From NCBI GenBank assembly GCA_035578175.1, contig JAQMRL010000003.1, forward strand, positions 108,848,469-108,912,468: DNA of 64,000 nt. Direction: 5' to 3'. Shown here in pieces: positions 36,144-50,140 of this stretch (the first letter of the stretch is position 1; each line of letters starts with the position of its first letter). Both the position numbers and the translations under genes were made by a program. The DNA comes from Catonia carolina. Lineage: Eukaryota; Arthropoda; Insecta; Hemiptera; Achilidae. The notes under the pieces were generated by a model that saw only the letters and a list, made by a program, of their open reading frames with translations, did no database searches and was not told where the DNA came from.

Positions 36144-39100
36144 GAAGACTGGAAATGCCAAACGTTCTAAGTGCCAAACCATAAATTTTTCACAAGACAC
36201 GTATAACCATTTTTTTTCTCCTATTGATGAGTTATATGAACGCAAAGGCTTCTAATACAAACTAATGCTATTCAGTTTATGTTCCAAATAATTAATATTT
36301 ATTTATTACATAACCATAATTTTATATAAATATTTAAATGTAGAAGGTTCTAAGTACTACTCTTTATCCTTGAAAAATGTTCTATGTCCAATGTATTTCA
36401 CCAAGGTCTAAATGCCAAGTTTATTTTAAAGGCTTGCTATTACAAACAATACACTTTGTTAACATGAAATTAACCACTTACTATTAAAAAGAAACCCTAG
36501 GGCTCAAGAAAAAAAACTGTTTTAAAATTTAATGTAAGTATTTTAATGGTTAAAAATAGAATGGTAAACAAATTACATTTAGGTACAAAATAAAATCTAA
36601 AGACTTGCTATTACAAACTATACACTTTTTAACATAAAATATTAAACTTTTTTAACACTTACCATTAAAAAGAAACACTAAAGCACAAGGAGACAGTTTT
36701 AAAACTTAATGCTAAGTACCTATTTTAATGATTAAAAATAGAAAAGTATACAAATTACATTTAGGTACAAAAAAATTCTAAAGTCTTGCTATTACAAACT
36801 ACACACTTTTTTAACATGAAATTATCCACTTACGATTAAAAGGAAACACTAAAGAACAAGGAGACACAGTTTAAAATGATTAAAAATAGAATAGTACAAT
36901 CACATTTTTGGTACAAAAAACATACTGTGATTGATCAACCTCTAAACCTCACCATCACTTTCATTTTCATAGTCATTGACAATATTGTAATAGTACTTTC
37001 TTGATTGTTCTGACAAGAAGGGGATCATTGCTTTTAAGTCATTCTTTTTAGCTAACGGTAAGCCCGGACTTGGCTTAGCTGTGAATATCGCAGTCTGTAT
37101 GTCTGCAATACTCTTATTTTTTTTGAGTACATCATAGTAACTCCAATCCAAAAAGTCAATAAACGTATCCTTACAGGCGACTCTTGTAGGATTGCTTGAG
37201 TCAACCTTTATCATACAAACTTTCGAAATAGGAATTTTTTTTGTGTTGATTAATGAATCTGCAATATCCATTACATTAAAAAAATCATGTTGGTGCATTC
37301 TTATAGCCTTCATAGGATGTGTAAATCTTGCCCCTGTTATTAATTTACAAATATCCTTCGGAGTGTGCAATTTACTTTTCCTTTTTTTCTTTTCTATGTG
37401 GGCAAAATCCCGGTCACAAGCTAAAAAACTGTGCCCTTTTAATAAAAACTTATGGGTAACCTCTTTGAAAATTCCCATAGAAACTAGCCAAATCATTAAA
37501 AATATCATTGATCTATTCTTATTTTGTCCGCAACAGTTATCAGACCACAAAATAAGCTTGTCATGGACAATTTCGCTATTTATAAGCTTTAGTAGACAAG
37601 AAGCTACTTCACTACTGCCACGGTACCCATCAACCTCAGTCCAAATAAAACAGTAGGCGTTATCAGTGTTACCTTCGTGAACACCAAAATTGTAGCAATT
37701 AAGTTGCCGACTGTAGTACATGCTACTGTGTGTTAACGTAGGCAAAGGTATAACCTGTTGCATATCAATAGACAAAACTGTAACCTCTGCAGTAGGAAGC
37801 TTTGATTGAACATGATCTAAGTTCATTTCTTTAAGAGCTCTTTGATATGCACGATGGTGTGTTTGGAGGATTATTTTAGCTCTTGCTCCATCATTACCTC
37901 CAGCTGAGATTCTACATTTAAGTTGATCACAATCAGCACATGTGTCAACTCGTGGCTGTCGAAATGACAATCTCGGTTTAAATGATTTGAAAATTTTATA
38001 ATAATATTTGTAAGAAACAATTGAAGTTGGCTCTTTCTCCTTGAATTTTCTGAACATAAGATTAATACTTAAATCAGAGCTCAAAAACATAACATCAGAT
38101 CGTGTCCTACCATAATGACTGATATCTTTTGGATATGATTGGATGTCAGTAAGAACCATTAATTTATCTTCAGGACTAAATTTAGTAGGGCGTTTTACTT
38201 TCCCTCGCTTATCTTTGTATAAGGATATTCCTCTTTTTTTCCGATTTTGCAAAGTTTGAACAAACCTATGTGATAGTCCAAAAGTGTCCATGAATATTGA
38301 TTTACAAACCAGAACAGTCTTACCTTCACTTGTAGGTAAACTGTATCGCATAGTACATTGCCGCCGACTTTGTACGGGGGATTCATACTTTCCATTTCTT
38401 CGCCTAGCTACTTCATTACTGGACATGAAGCCCAACAAGTAAGTCCCTTGCTCATTTTCTGACTTTAATTTATAAAATTCTTCAAACAGACCCATTCTCC
38501 AGTTGAACGTTAAAGTCTTACATGCATTTTTACATTTGCACGGAACCTGAAAAATAGTTCCGCAAAATTAGTTACTGTTATTAATATGATAAATAAATCG
38601 ATACAAAAAGAGGAATATCCTTCAAATAATCGACCGTAATTACGAAATTGTCATTTTTACAGCACAATAATTGTAAGTTTCTTTTGATAAAAATAATAAG
38701 TTACTTATGTTAAACTAACCTGTTCCATTGGATACTTCTTAGCCGGTACGGTTACACTTCCTTTACGTTTTAAATATTCTTTCCCCGATATTCTCAAATT
38801 ATGTTGAGTACTTCGAAATGAAGAACTTTGTGCAATAATAAATATATTTAGTAAAACGTACACTATACTTTATTTTATAACACAGACCATAACATAACCA
38901 AACAGTAAATAACACACAACAACGCGCTTTGCAATGCAAAATGGAGAGTCACTGCTACACGTATATTTCGTTCGTTGTTGTACTTAGAACGTTGCTAAAG
39001 AAACTACTCTTGGAGTTAGACCAGCTGCCATCTAGCGGTAACAATATAAAACTAATACACATATATGTTAGTACATAGAACGGTTTTGTGGAATTGGCCT

Positions 39101-39179
39101 TGCAATATAGAACGTTTTTCAAGTCTAAACTAAATTTCTTTAAAAATGGCACTTAGAACGTTTGGCATTTCCAGTCTTC
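36144..39179 (-). mobile_element. Element S2: intact DNA transposon of DUF7869/Sola-like type, AAAT TSD
   Basis: This is a complete 3036-bp element with perfect 33-bp terminal inverted repeats (36144-36176 and 39147-39179, starting GAAGACTGGAAATGCC). It is flanked by AAAT at 36140-36143 and 39180-39183. Degenerate subterminal copies of TTAGAACGTTT occur near both ends (about 36160, 36345, 36410, 38978, 39072, 39107 and 39148). It encodes one long gene on the minus strand with no visible disabling mutation. It sits between a mariner relic on the left and a DINE-like repeat on the right. Perfect TIRs and an open gene suggest recent activity. Confidence 0.88.
36942..38728 (-). CDS. Putative DDD transposase of element S2 (DUF7869-type), 2 or more exons
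   Basis: The main open frame runs from 38546 to the stop at 36942 (534 codons), including 517 codons from an internal ATG at 38495. An upstream exon ending ATGGAACAG at 38720 joins across a 173-bp phase-0 intron (38719-38547, GTTAGT..TTTTCAG). The join puts a Cys-rich stretch (VPCKCKNACK) ahead of residue 1 of the 517-aa frame. Numbering from that Met, CADC at 186-189 looks like a metal-binding pair. Candidate catalytic Asp residues are D244 (LSIDMQQ), D319 (WSDNCCGQNKN) and D361/D363 (after GHSFLAC), a DDD pattern of RNase H-fold transposases. The frame stays open upstream to about 38880 without another ATG, so the true start may be in a further exon. Transposase function is inferred from position between perfect TIRs. 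Confidence 0.75.
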
Positions 39180-39185
39180 AAATAA

Positions 39186-39850
39186 TCTCGTGTAAAATAC
39201 TCACACAACTTTCTCTTGCCTTTGCAAATAATGAAAAATATAACCTAACATTAGTAATCAAACATTAAAAATTTAACAAAACTCAAAAACCATAATATAC
39301 AAAAATTAAACAAAAAATGTTGAAGATAAAAGTTGTAGGATTTTAAATTTTGCACATATTTTATTACATAAATTTTTGCGCTAAAATGCATATTAAAGCC
39401 GGTATCTTAAAAGAAAACAATTTTTTTTACGTGAAAAAAGCCTCACCAAAAATTTTAGCAAACATGGCGCCTACCCATCTTGTAGAGCATAAAAAATTTA
39501 GTACACATGGTGATTTTCAAAAAATTCGTAGAACCAGTTTTTGAGAAAATCGCAAAAAAGTGAAAATTACACGAATAAACTACTACTTCCGGTTGACCGA
39601 TTTTGATGAAAATGTTCGTGTTGGGTCCGGTAGTGGTATGTAACTTAAGTTTCAAGTTCGTACGTTCTTCCGTTCTTGAGATATTCTGTTCACACACACA
39701 CAGACACACACACAGACCAATCGCTAAAAAAATTGTTTTTTGGATTCAGGGGGTCTGAAAACGTGTAGATCCGGTGAAAACTCGATTTCTTAAAATCGAC
39801 ATGAAAACAATACTTTCCTTCGTATACATTCATATAGACAAGAGAAAGTA
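39186..39850 (+). mobile_element. DINE-like element at the tandem junction
   Basis: This 665-bp copy begins TCTCGTGTAAAATACTCACAC with ACTTTCTCTTGCC and ends GACAAGAGAAAGTA. Its right third (39670-39850) is the same as window positions 1-181, so the start of the window is the 3' part of the same element in the previous unit. Element S2 lies immediately on its left. Confidence 0.75.
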
Positions 39851-42800
39851 ATAAACAATCATTCAGCTTACCTTTGAGACCCGCTACATTGTAACTAACG
39901 ATCTGTATTCCTGTACTGCTGACCTTAATTTAGAGCTTTACCTGGCTAACACTGAATTCGTTATTATCACCCCGACAGGCGTCCCTCTCCTATTCTCTCT
40001 TCCCTGATCTACCGCACGTGCCGCGCGAAACATTCAATTTGTCAAGAAATTATTGTCCGGAAATTATCATACAAGTTTTGACGTTCTCGGGATTAGTGTC
40101 GTTAATGGTCTCGTACGGATGGTTAGGTGAGTGTAGAAAGTAATTGTCTTAATCTTTCCTGGCATTCTGACTCGCCCATGGTTTGTTTTCTATAAAATAA
40201 TCTGTGTAAAATCGCCCTAATTAAATAAGGTTAGTGTTATGATCCTATTAGATATGTCCATACTCATTCGACTTTCGACTCGACGATTAATAATTTGTAA
40301 GTTAATTTGAGTAATTCGGAAAGATGCCAGGAGTCATGAAGACAGACTTCTTCACCATGTGAATGCCGAAGCTGTACTACAGTTACTCGACAACGCAGAT
40401 GTGAATAGGAGACTTCCTCGTGTAAAACCATTTGAACTGGTGTAATGAACAGTATAAGGTTATTAATTTGTTATTAATTTCTCTTAGGTTAAGTACTTAG
40501 TTCAATTAAGTTACAACAAAATAATTGTTAGTCTAAGACTAATCAAAATAAATTTCAATTAAAAAAATATATATATCAATTGTTTACTTTAATTTTTAAA
40601 GACCATTTTTCTATGACAAAGTATCACAGACTAAGGAAAAAGTAATTTGAAAACAAAATATTGTGGACATCTTTGTCAACGAATGTTAAAAATTATTTGG
40701 TAAAGTTTATTAATTAACAACTTCCAGAGAAATTGCTGAAAGGCGATTGATTGAATCGACGATGGAATAGAGATCACTTACTATTTTAGGAATTGCTACG
40801 GTTGTCTTATCTTCACTTTTCCAAAGCCTCTCTCTCCATTTCCCCATCAACTTTAAATGTTCATGATCTTCGGGATTTGTCTAATTTGTTCCTTCCTACT
40901 GAACTCCAATCCATTACCCGAAAGGATAGCGCTATCTGATGAAAGATAAGATAAAACAACGCTAGTAGTAGCAATTCAATGTAATATTTACATTTAATAC
41001 TTTTTAAATTTCCTGGAGCACCGTCACTGGACAGTGTTTTCCTTTAAGTCTTTAATGCCATTTTTCATACAGTAATGATAACAATTATCTTTATTCCACA
41101 TGTTACAATACAACATTAAGGCAAAATGCACAAATCAGTACACAAAATGTACCCTAAATAAAATTATGCAAATGCACCTTAAAATTAAAAACAATGAAAT
41201 TCAATTGACAAAATGGTAACTTTATATAAAATTTGGAACTAGGTATCTCTTTTAGCAAAAGCTGTGATGGAGGATACCATTCATAAAAATACAATGTCAA
41301 AGATGTAGAAACATAAGCTATTATTTTTATATTCGTCTGACCACGGCGAGAGCTGACTGGTATCCTATAGATACTGTGTACAGGGATAGTTCGTATTCGT
41401 GTACAGAACGAAACTATAATACGGTCAAACGCCACAGGGTGGACATCGGTAACTGTAGTCAAGCATTTTCTTTATGCTGAGAGCTGAGAAGCAGACATTG
41501 CGGTCACAGCGCTACATCCACATCCAGTACACTATGGTTCGTGCTAGACTAAGGGGTTTTGTAAATACTGATGTTGTGCACGATGCAGCACAAAGTTGTT
41601 TACGTATGCCTACGTGACTGTAAGTGATTGGAAGCACCAGAAACGGAAGGTTCGGCTGCTAATGCGCATGTCTGTTCCGCGGTTCTCAGCAAAATGCACG
41701 AGTTCTAGCAGTTTGGTAGTGGGGATAGTTTGGGATTAAAAGTATGGTATTACCACTACATAAACCCTTTACTATAGAGTGACGTGTGTGTTTGTGTGTG
41801 TATTTTTTTGTAAGCGTGCGCGTGCGTGCATGTGTGTGTGTGTGTGTGTGTGTGTGCATCTACTAGTACTGCGGGTCTGTCTAACTTCAAGGAGTCAGTC
41901 CTGCGGTTCTGCTCAACTGCAAGGAGTAACAGGCCCTAACAAAGTCCAGAAAATTGGTCTAATCACTTCTGCCTTGCTGCTATCATAGGGAGTACTGTAC
42001 TACTCGAATTATTAAGTAGGTAGTCATTTTGAACTTGAACATAAGGTATTTTGATTTTTGTAAAAAATCCAATACCATATTTTTTGAGCCCTTAAAAACT
42101 GTGCTAAGCTTCAATTAAAAAAATACATTTTCAAAAATAGTTTACGATTATTTCTTACTACTTTTTAAACCCTTATTCAAATTTTCATTGCTGTATTTAA
42201 AGTCGTTCTTAAAAAGCTTTTTGTACCAATTTTAGCAAAAAAATACCCTTACAAACGCGCCTTCCTGCCGACAAATTGACAGAAAAATGCAACAAAATAA
42301 TCTAAATGGTCTTACATGAACTTATGAAAGATTTTAAGATCAAAAAAACAGAAATATATTTTTTGGCAGAACAACCTTAATAAAAGTATCTATATATTAA
42401 AATACAACAAACTTATAAAATAAAAATGAGTCTACGAAAGATTTTAAAACAAAATAATTTTTAATTCAAAAATACACTCATATAAATAGAAAAAAAACTT
42501 GCAAGTATATTGTTGAGGCAATTCTTAATATATAATCCGGTGAGAGGCAATTCTCAAAGTATAATCAGGTGAGAGGCATTGTCAAATCAGGAAAGAGGCT
42601 TTAATAAATGAAAATTAAGGTATGTGAAAATCCGATTATGTTTATTACGTATATTGTGTATTTGTAAATGTGTGTGTGTGTGTGTGTGTGTGTGTTCCTG
42701 TAAGTGTATAGAACTCTCGCCTGGTAACTATTCATCGTACTTCTTTGACACTGATTAACTTCTAATTTTGTTTGGCGACCCGAGTACTCACTGAAAGCCA

Positions 42801-45571
42801 TACAAACAAATTTATTAGTAAGTTATACAATTCCTAAATTAATACAGTAATCTATATATCTAAATGGGAGTTCTATTAACTCCTAAATACAGAGCTCCTC
42901 CAAATGGAATTTAGTAATTTACTACACAGTGTTAAAGAACATTGTGCGAATTTATTCGCACGGGTCCACTATGCTAGTTATATTGACATGTATTTATTTA
43001 TTTGATCCCTTAAAAATGTTAAGTTAAAGGTCTATAATAGTTTGTACCCTAAGTATTAATTTTAGTAAGCTGAAAGGATTTTTTGTAGAATATGTTGTTT
43101 AGGTCAACAGCCGAAGGACTGGTTTGAACCTCTAAATGATTTACTAAGTAAAACGAAGAGTGAGGTGGTTTACCATGTCTTCCTCACCGAGTACAAACGT
43201 AGCCTAAGCTTATCAGTATGCCAGGCTCTCCAAAAATCGTCTACTGTGCACCCTGCAAATGACATCTTCACTTTATTCACCACAGGGTCTGGCTGTATAG
43301 TGAAATTCATTATTCTCTGAGGAGATATCTCTGATTAGTATCTTTTTTACACCTCTACCTCTTCTGTCCTAAAAAAGTTCAGTCATATATTTGGCTGACC
43401 ACGTGATAAGAAATAGAACTATTTTTTGTACCCCTGGATCTAGCATATAGAGTGCATATAATTTTACACTCCACCTGCCTTTTGTGGGCATTGCGGAATA
43501 TGTTAATAGTTTAATTTTTCTTTGGTAAAGTAGGAATATTGTAAATTTAATTGGTTGAATATGTAAATGTTTATAATATTGTAAATTTTTAATTATTTAG
43601 AATGTGATTCACTCAGTTCAGAAAGCCCGTAAGTCACAATTTTACTTTTTTTCTGTAGTGCATTCCTCCCTAAAAAAATTCATAAGTCTGGTTTTCTAAG
43701 TTATATAACGCTAAGACACAGCTTATCGTTAAGGATATAAATGCTTTCTTCTAATTCAAAAATGAAAGTTGATGATGTCTTGAAGCTTAAGTTTTACTTT
43801 GTAGTGGATGAGGCTATTTAAAATTACTATGCAAAAATCTTTTAAGCGAGATACGTGACTACTGTTGGTGACGAATAGTCTTCTGAACAAACTCTATTTT
43901 TAACATTGTTTTTTTATTGAAACGTAGTAAATTACCAGTTTTTTAATTCACCAAAAGTTAGTTTTTTGTCCTTTAGGTTTTCTGAAATGACCGATTCAAT
44001 AATTAAAAATTTTATTACTAGTTTTTAAGTTTCAATAAGCTAGGTATGTAATAAAAATATTAAAAAGTATTTAGTAATTAATTATTATCAATATTATACA
44101 ACTCATTCCCGAACACAGGCTTTTCTTACGCAGGAATTAACAAAATCAAAATGTACTTTGCATTTAATAAGTAATTTAAATGAAATTGCACATGTGCTTA
44201 TTGTTTAGATCATCAGCCAAAAGGCTGGCTGACTCTCTAGAAGCTTCGCTAAGAAAAACGAAGAGTGAGGTGATTTCCCATAAAAATATTCTTATCAGCA
44301 TGCTAGGTCCTGTGAAAAGCATCTACTTTCCACCTTGCATCAAATAATAATTTCACTTCATTCACCACATGGTCTGGCTGCATAGCGATATGAAATTCAT
44401 TATTCTCAGAGGATATAAATGTGATTATAATCTATTACATTTCTACCTCTGCACCTGTAAAATTCTGCATACGTACTCTGCATACAACCTCTGTGTATAT
44501 GATTTTGTCATAAAATGCCCATCAAGGGCCGCAAACAATTTTTAACGATTCCAATATACCGGGTTTCCACGAAATTTGTACTACAGGGAAATAGCACTGA
44601 TTTCATTAGTTTGCAAATATTTTCTTTCCACGAATAAATGAACACTAGTTGCAATCAAGAATAATTAGAAAATTTTTAGACCTCTCAAAAATATCAATGT
44701 AGATACAATTTAAGCTCTGATTTTGCTCAAATTATATACATTTGTAACCGTTTACTATTTAACTATTGTAAATTTTAGAGATAGGTGGGTCGAATCCAAC
44801 TGCGAATATATTTTTTTATTGTTAAAAATTATTACCAGATTTTTAATTCACCAAAAGTTAGTTTTTTTTTACAAAGTGCTTAGCAAAGTGTTCTTCTTCA
44901 TCATAACCATCATCATAGAGCTACGAAATTATCAGAAAATTAAATAATTATCTTTCAATAGAGCTTGTCTCGTGATAAGTGTTAAAAAACGAATACCAAG
45001 AACTGTCTAGAGCAGCGTTGAACATTCCATCTTCCACATTATACAACCTGTGATCAAGGATTTACCGTAATGGTGAATTTGAAACCAAATCGAAAAGTCG
45101 TTTGACATTGGAAAATGTTTTGTATGTCAGAAAAATAAATCCTGACATTCAAAAAATTGATTAATGGCAAACAAACGCAAGTTTCGAGTTTATTGAATTA
45201 GAAAAAGTTGTACAAGTAATAATCCTAGTGAAAGTGTTGTAGGTCAACAGCCGAAAGGGTGGATTAAACCTCTTAAGGTTTTACTAAGTAAGAAGAAGGA
45301 TTGCGGTGCTTTACCATGCCTTCCTCACCTTGTGGAAAAATATGATCATGCATGCCAGTCCCTCCGAAAAGCACCTACTTTCCACCCTGCAGATGAAACC
45401 TTCACTTCATTCACCACAGGTTCTGGCTGTATAATGATGAACTGCATTACCCTGAGAGGAGATAACTGTGACTAGTGCCTTTTATATCTCTACTTCGTCT
45501 GTTCTTAAATAGTTCAGTCATATAATTGGCTGCCCATGAGATAATAAACATAACTTTTTTTTGTAACCCTT

Positions 45572-45645
45572 GAACTAGAAGATCAAGTCCAATTAAATTA
45601 ACATTCCTCCGGCTGTTAAATTAATTGTACTTGATCTTCTAGTTC
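45572..45645. repeat. Hairpin-forming inverted repeat
   Basis: GAACTAGAAGATCAAGT with a further 12 bp of near match is repeated inverted 74 bp away end to end. It lies at the start of the copy-2-only 12.6 kb. Probably a small palindromic MITE-like insertion. Confidence 0.7.
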
Positions 45646-45649
45646 CACC

Positions 45650-47990
45650 TTGGGAAAGTGCAGAAATTAATAAGCAAAGTTATTAACACAAACCTTCCAG
45701 ATAAAGGTAGAGACAATTTGTTAAAGGTAGAGGCCGTAAAAACAGGCTACATACGCACAGTAGAGTCCACCACTACAACACTATAAATAGGCACCTAATC
45801 CTTCCACAACTGGCAACGAAATGTTTTTATCGGCGTCACTGTGATTGTTTGGCTCCAAACAATCAAACAAAATGTTGAATTGGCTTCCTGTTTTTATGTA
45901 AAAAATTTAAATAAAGGTCTTTTTAAAATAGAGTCGTACTCAAGTACGTTAAGTATCTCGTACTTAATGATTTCATAGCTTTTGGAAAGAATGTGTCTAC
46001 TTACTACTGTGAAAAATATAGGTATAAAGTTCATTATTATTATTATTATTATTATTATTACTGTGTTCTTTTAAATAAATAATCCTGTAACTGTTTTGCA
46101 TGTTTTGCTCCGTATTTCGCGACCACCCGACCCAGCTGAGAAAATCACCACCACAACCTCCTAAGTATAGCGGAAGGGTTAAAACACAGTGCTTTAAGAA
46201 AACAAAAACATCTCAGCTGTTGCTTCCCTAATCTATTAAATTAAAAAACAGGAAATGAATGAAACCGTGTTTAGTAACAGTTAGTTAGTTTTGTAACAGT
46301 CGTATTCACCATAAGGTACAAAATTTGTGAAATTGTTTTTTTTTAATTCGTCTACTACAGAAAAATTAGTATAATTTTTGAGCAAAGTTATGAGTTTTTG
46401 GGAGTAAAGATCAAGATATAGGTTTTTTACAATATCTTGTGTATAGAAAATTTAATGTGACTGTTATTTGTAGCTACAATTTTTATAAACGCATATAAAT
46501 TGGATGAATGTATTTTTTGTATGCATTTATACAATAAATTCATATCATTATCATTAAAATAATATTTTTTGTATCAAACTAAATCAATAAAAAATAATAC
46601 GGTTGTAACACAACATTTATAACTCACGAAATAGAAAATTATTTCGGATGGAGTCAGGATCACACTATCAATTTTACCTCAAATTGTATAGCTTGAATGA
46701 CCTCAGGTTTTCAGAAGTGCGCCAAATATTTAAGAAAAAGTTTTCTTTAATTATATATTTTTACCAGTTTAGTCTGTCTGATTTGTCACTTTATGGTTAG
46801 AATGTTCATCAACATGTAATTTTGTTTCTGTCCATTGTTTTGCCGGAATGTTTAATTGGCACTCGAATTCCTACGTGTTATAGATGTGCTCTCAGCCCTT
46901 GTCAGTTACTAACTAGCGTCCTGCTGATTACTTGTGGAAGATTAGTTACTTTTTGATGATTACAATTGAATTAGTCGTTTCAGGAAGCACGCAAGTCAAT
47001 TTTGTTATTTTTGGCTTTATTTAATCTTTGGACTAATTTAATTTAAACCTCCGTTTTCTTTAAAGTCATTGAATTTCCTCAACTAATTTAATACTAAGAA
47101 AAAGCTTATTTTAAAGGTTTTCTTTCAATTTAAGAAAAAGAAAATGGATGTTAATTTGACGCTTAAGCACTCTTTCCAGAGGAAGAGGGCACTAAAAGTT
47201 TCTATGCAAAAGTATTTTTTAGGGGATATTACTGCTGGTGACGACAAAGAGAGAACGTGGAATTTTCTGAAATTCACCATTTTTTTTGAAAGTGAAAAAT
47301 TTCAATTTTTATTTATCGTGAAAAGTCTCGTAAAGTCATCCATGAGGGCGGTAAACTAGTGTGATAAATTTAATTGATAATATTGTAAAATATAATTTTT
47401 GTGGTTATTTAACAACGAGTTTTGTACTAACATAACATAAGTCATTATTTGGATCTTTTTTAATTCAGGAAAACCACAAGTTAACATGTTCAATTTTTTT
47501 ATTATTTATGTTGCTTACTTTGAAGAAAAACTAATGTATTCACACCATATTAAATGGAACTCTCCTACACAAACTTTATTTATTAATATTATTTCAGTAA
47601 AAATAAAGTGAATTAGTCAAACAGCGCATATCGGAACTATATTGGGATAAAACTAAAAATTACCGTAAGTGTTAATACAAAAACGAGCACACAGCAATGA
47701 AAACAGAATAACCCCGGTGAGGTTGCGTTAACATATAACGAAAATGGTTGATAGCCTATAGTTACTTGAATCAAGAGTTTGCCTTTGGTTTTATCGAGGG
47801 GTAAAGGGAAAAAGCTTCAGTGCACATGCGCAACTTCTTTAATTTAAGTACAAACAACAAAGTAACGGAAACTATATTCAGAGCCCATAAAGCATATCAC
47901 GGAACCATTTTTAGGTTAACTGTACGTTTATAACTTACTATTTGTTACTCTAACCAGAAAATATAACTCGAGTGTAACGTAGATATCTTG
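45650..47990. other. Unrecognised part of the copy-2-only segment
   Basis: Mostly AT-rich. About 46975-47300 is weakly similar to 3840-4160, including a 71-codon frame at 47144-47359, so an old dispersed repeat. No known domain. Confidence 0.4.
46032..46060 (+). repeat. (ATT)n microsatellite
   Basis: About nine ATT units within unrecognised sequence of the copy-2-only block. Confidence 0.9.
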
Positions 47991-47994
47991 TATA

Positions 47995-48480
47995 TTTTTC
48001 CTTTCTCTTGTCTATATGAATATATAAGAAGGAAAGTATTGTTTTTATGTCGATTTTAATAAATCGAGTTTTCACCGGATCTACACGTTTTCAGACCACC
48101 TGAACCCAAAAAAACCTGTTTTTAGCGATTGGTCTGTTTGTGTGTGTGTAAAGAATATCTAAAGAACGGAACAACATACGAAAGTTAAACTTAAAACTTA
48201 AGTTACGTATTACTACCGGAACCGACACGAACATTTTTTCATCAAAATCGGTCAACCGGAAGTAGTAGTTTATTCGTATAATTTTTCACTTTTGTGCGAT
48301 TTTCTCAAAAACTGGTCCTACGATTTTTTTTAAAAATCGCCTGGTTTACTCAATTTTTCATTCCCTACAAAACAGGGTAGGCGTGATGTTTGCTGAAATT
48401 CTGGGTGAGGCGGTTTTCACGTGAAAACATAGTTTTTTTTAAGATTACGGCTTTAATACTCAACTATGCACAGAAGTTTA
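47995..48480 (-). mobile_element. DINE-like element, inverted and 5' truncated
   Basis: The reverse complement of the family: CTTTCTCTTGTC at the left (its 3' end), a GTGTGTGTGT tract, then the conserved central block. The 5' TC end is not recognisable. Confidence 0.65.
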
Positions 48481-48549
48481 ATTAAGTACAAAAATAAATT
48501 TTTTGTCACCCAGTGAACAAGCCAATTAAATTGTATTTTTAACTTGAAG

Positions 48550-48780
48550 TTAAGAAATAATAAAACGTAATCGGCGTTTATATCTAAATCACAAACAATA
48601 GGTATTAAAATAATTTACAACAGTATTACAAATTGAATTAGTCACGGCTAATTAGGTGATTTGTACTCCTTTACTAATTTAATGACACATCAAACTCATT
48701 ATTTTATTATTACAGATAAACAAAAAGTAGTGCAGAAACTTTTAGTAAATTTCGAATCTCATAAAGAGAAACATTAAAAA
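48550..48780 (+). repeat. Diverged copy of the peptide-gene upstream module
   Basis: This aligns weakly but colinearly with 12320-12490, upstream of gene A. It includes the AACAATAGGTATTAAAA start, the GTCACG core and the following A/T-rich stretch. No promoter or exon follows. It is adjacent to a repeat also found at 18680-19420. Confidence 0.4.
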
Positions 48781-48849
48781 TAAACGAAAATTTTATGTAT
48801 TTTATTTTACTGAAAGTGAAAAAAAATGGTCATAGCAAGTAATTATATC

Positions 48850-49390
48850 AGATTACTTATTCAGAGTGTCTATAAGGCCTAAAAAATTGAACACTATGAA
48901 GTTATTATATAACAACTAAAAACAAGGAAATATATCCATAGGAACATAAACGTACGGTAACGATTCATTAGCGAGTAATGGGAGGCGAAATATTTCGCTT
49001 GAAATTCAGTTGTCTCGGTAAAACGAGGAAATATGAAAATTTTCACGGCCATAATTTAAAGCAAACGTGGTGAAATCTTAAGGTTTCTAAATTCAAATAT
49101 TAAATTTGCTTAACAAAATACATCCCACGACTGTAACATCCAAGGATTTTAACAAGTCGAAGATTAGAACAAAAGTTAGTTGTAACTAAAAAGATATTAA
49201 TGCTAAAAAATGTAGTAAAAATTACAACTACAAAATGCCATGCAATGTGAGTAAGAGTAAAATTACAGTCGTATTAGTAGTTTGTCCAGTTTAGAGACTG
49301 GTCTGCATATCCTACTCCGTGTTGTAGTGATCAACTCAACGTGGAGTCCTGGGTCCAATTCCTGGTTTGGTCTCCTTTTTAACAAAATAA
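48850..49390 (+). repeat. Dispersed repeat related to 18750-19420
   Basis: Colinear with 18775-19420: the GAGTGTCT..CTAAA, GAAATATATCCAT, GGGAGGC and CAGTCGTA..TTTGTCC blocks in the same order. It ends in a tRNA-like segment (49310-49370). Non-coding. Confidence 0.5.
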
Positions 49391-49539
49391 AATATTAATA
49401 TAAATCAATACACGTAGTTTGGTAAACTATGCTTTATTTCTCTGAAAATCTAAAATCTGATGATAGAGTGATATATTCCTACCACTAATTAAATTAAAAA
49501 GAACAAAACAAAAGTGTTTTGCAGCAGCAAGAGTGGTTT

Positions 49540-50140
49540 AGAAGAGATGGGAAATTTAAAAGTAGGCAACGAAAATATATAGGAAGTTGGGGAATTCTGC
49601 TATCTAGGGGAAAAAATAACAAAGGATGGAAGAAGCACAAGTGATATCAAAAGTAGAATTGCTCAAGCTAAAAAGCCTTTGAAATGAAAAAAAGCTTACA
49701 GACTACAAACATTGATTTACAGCTAAGGAAAAATTTCTTAAAACATTATGATCGGAGTGTACCATTATACGGGAGTGAAACGTGGGTGATAGAGGCTGTA
49801 GAAAAGAAGAGGATAGAAGCTTTTGAAATGTGGTGTTATAGGAAAATGTTAAAAAATTAGTGGGTGGACAAAATAAGTAATTTAGAGGCTCTTAGGATGA
49901 AAAAAAGTATATGGAAGCATCTTACCAGAAGTAGGGATAGGTTAGTGGAGCATATCTTAAGACATCCAGGTATAGGACTATCAATAATGGAGGGTAATAT
50001 TGAGGGAGTAGATTGTAGGGGAGGCAAAGATTAGAATATATGAAGAAAAATACAAAAGATGTAGGGTGTTACAGATATGTAACTATGAAAAGACTTGCGC
50101 AAGATAGAACAGCTTGGAGAACTGCATCAAACTAGTCGAG
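49540..50140 (+). pseudogene. LINE reverse transcriptase C-terminal relic
   Basis: Encoded blocks include EFCYLGEKITKDGRS (about 49590), SRIAQAKKP (about 49655), PLYGSETWV (about 49760), EAFEMWCYRKMLK (about 49825) and HILRHPG (about 49955). These are the thumb and C-terminal motifs of insect endonuclease/RT LINEs. Frames shift and stops occur. Confidence 0.75.

Noticed and set aside
37192..37656. 154-codon frame on the plus strand
   Set aside because: It is antisense to the S2 transposase gene and has no independent support; frames at 54814, 55042, 56325 and 57227 are likewise shadows of the LINE.
47144..47359. 71-codon frame
   Set aside because: Weakly similar to 4000-4160, where the frame is interrupted; it fits an old non-coding repeat.
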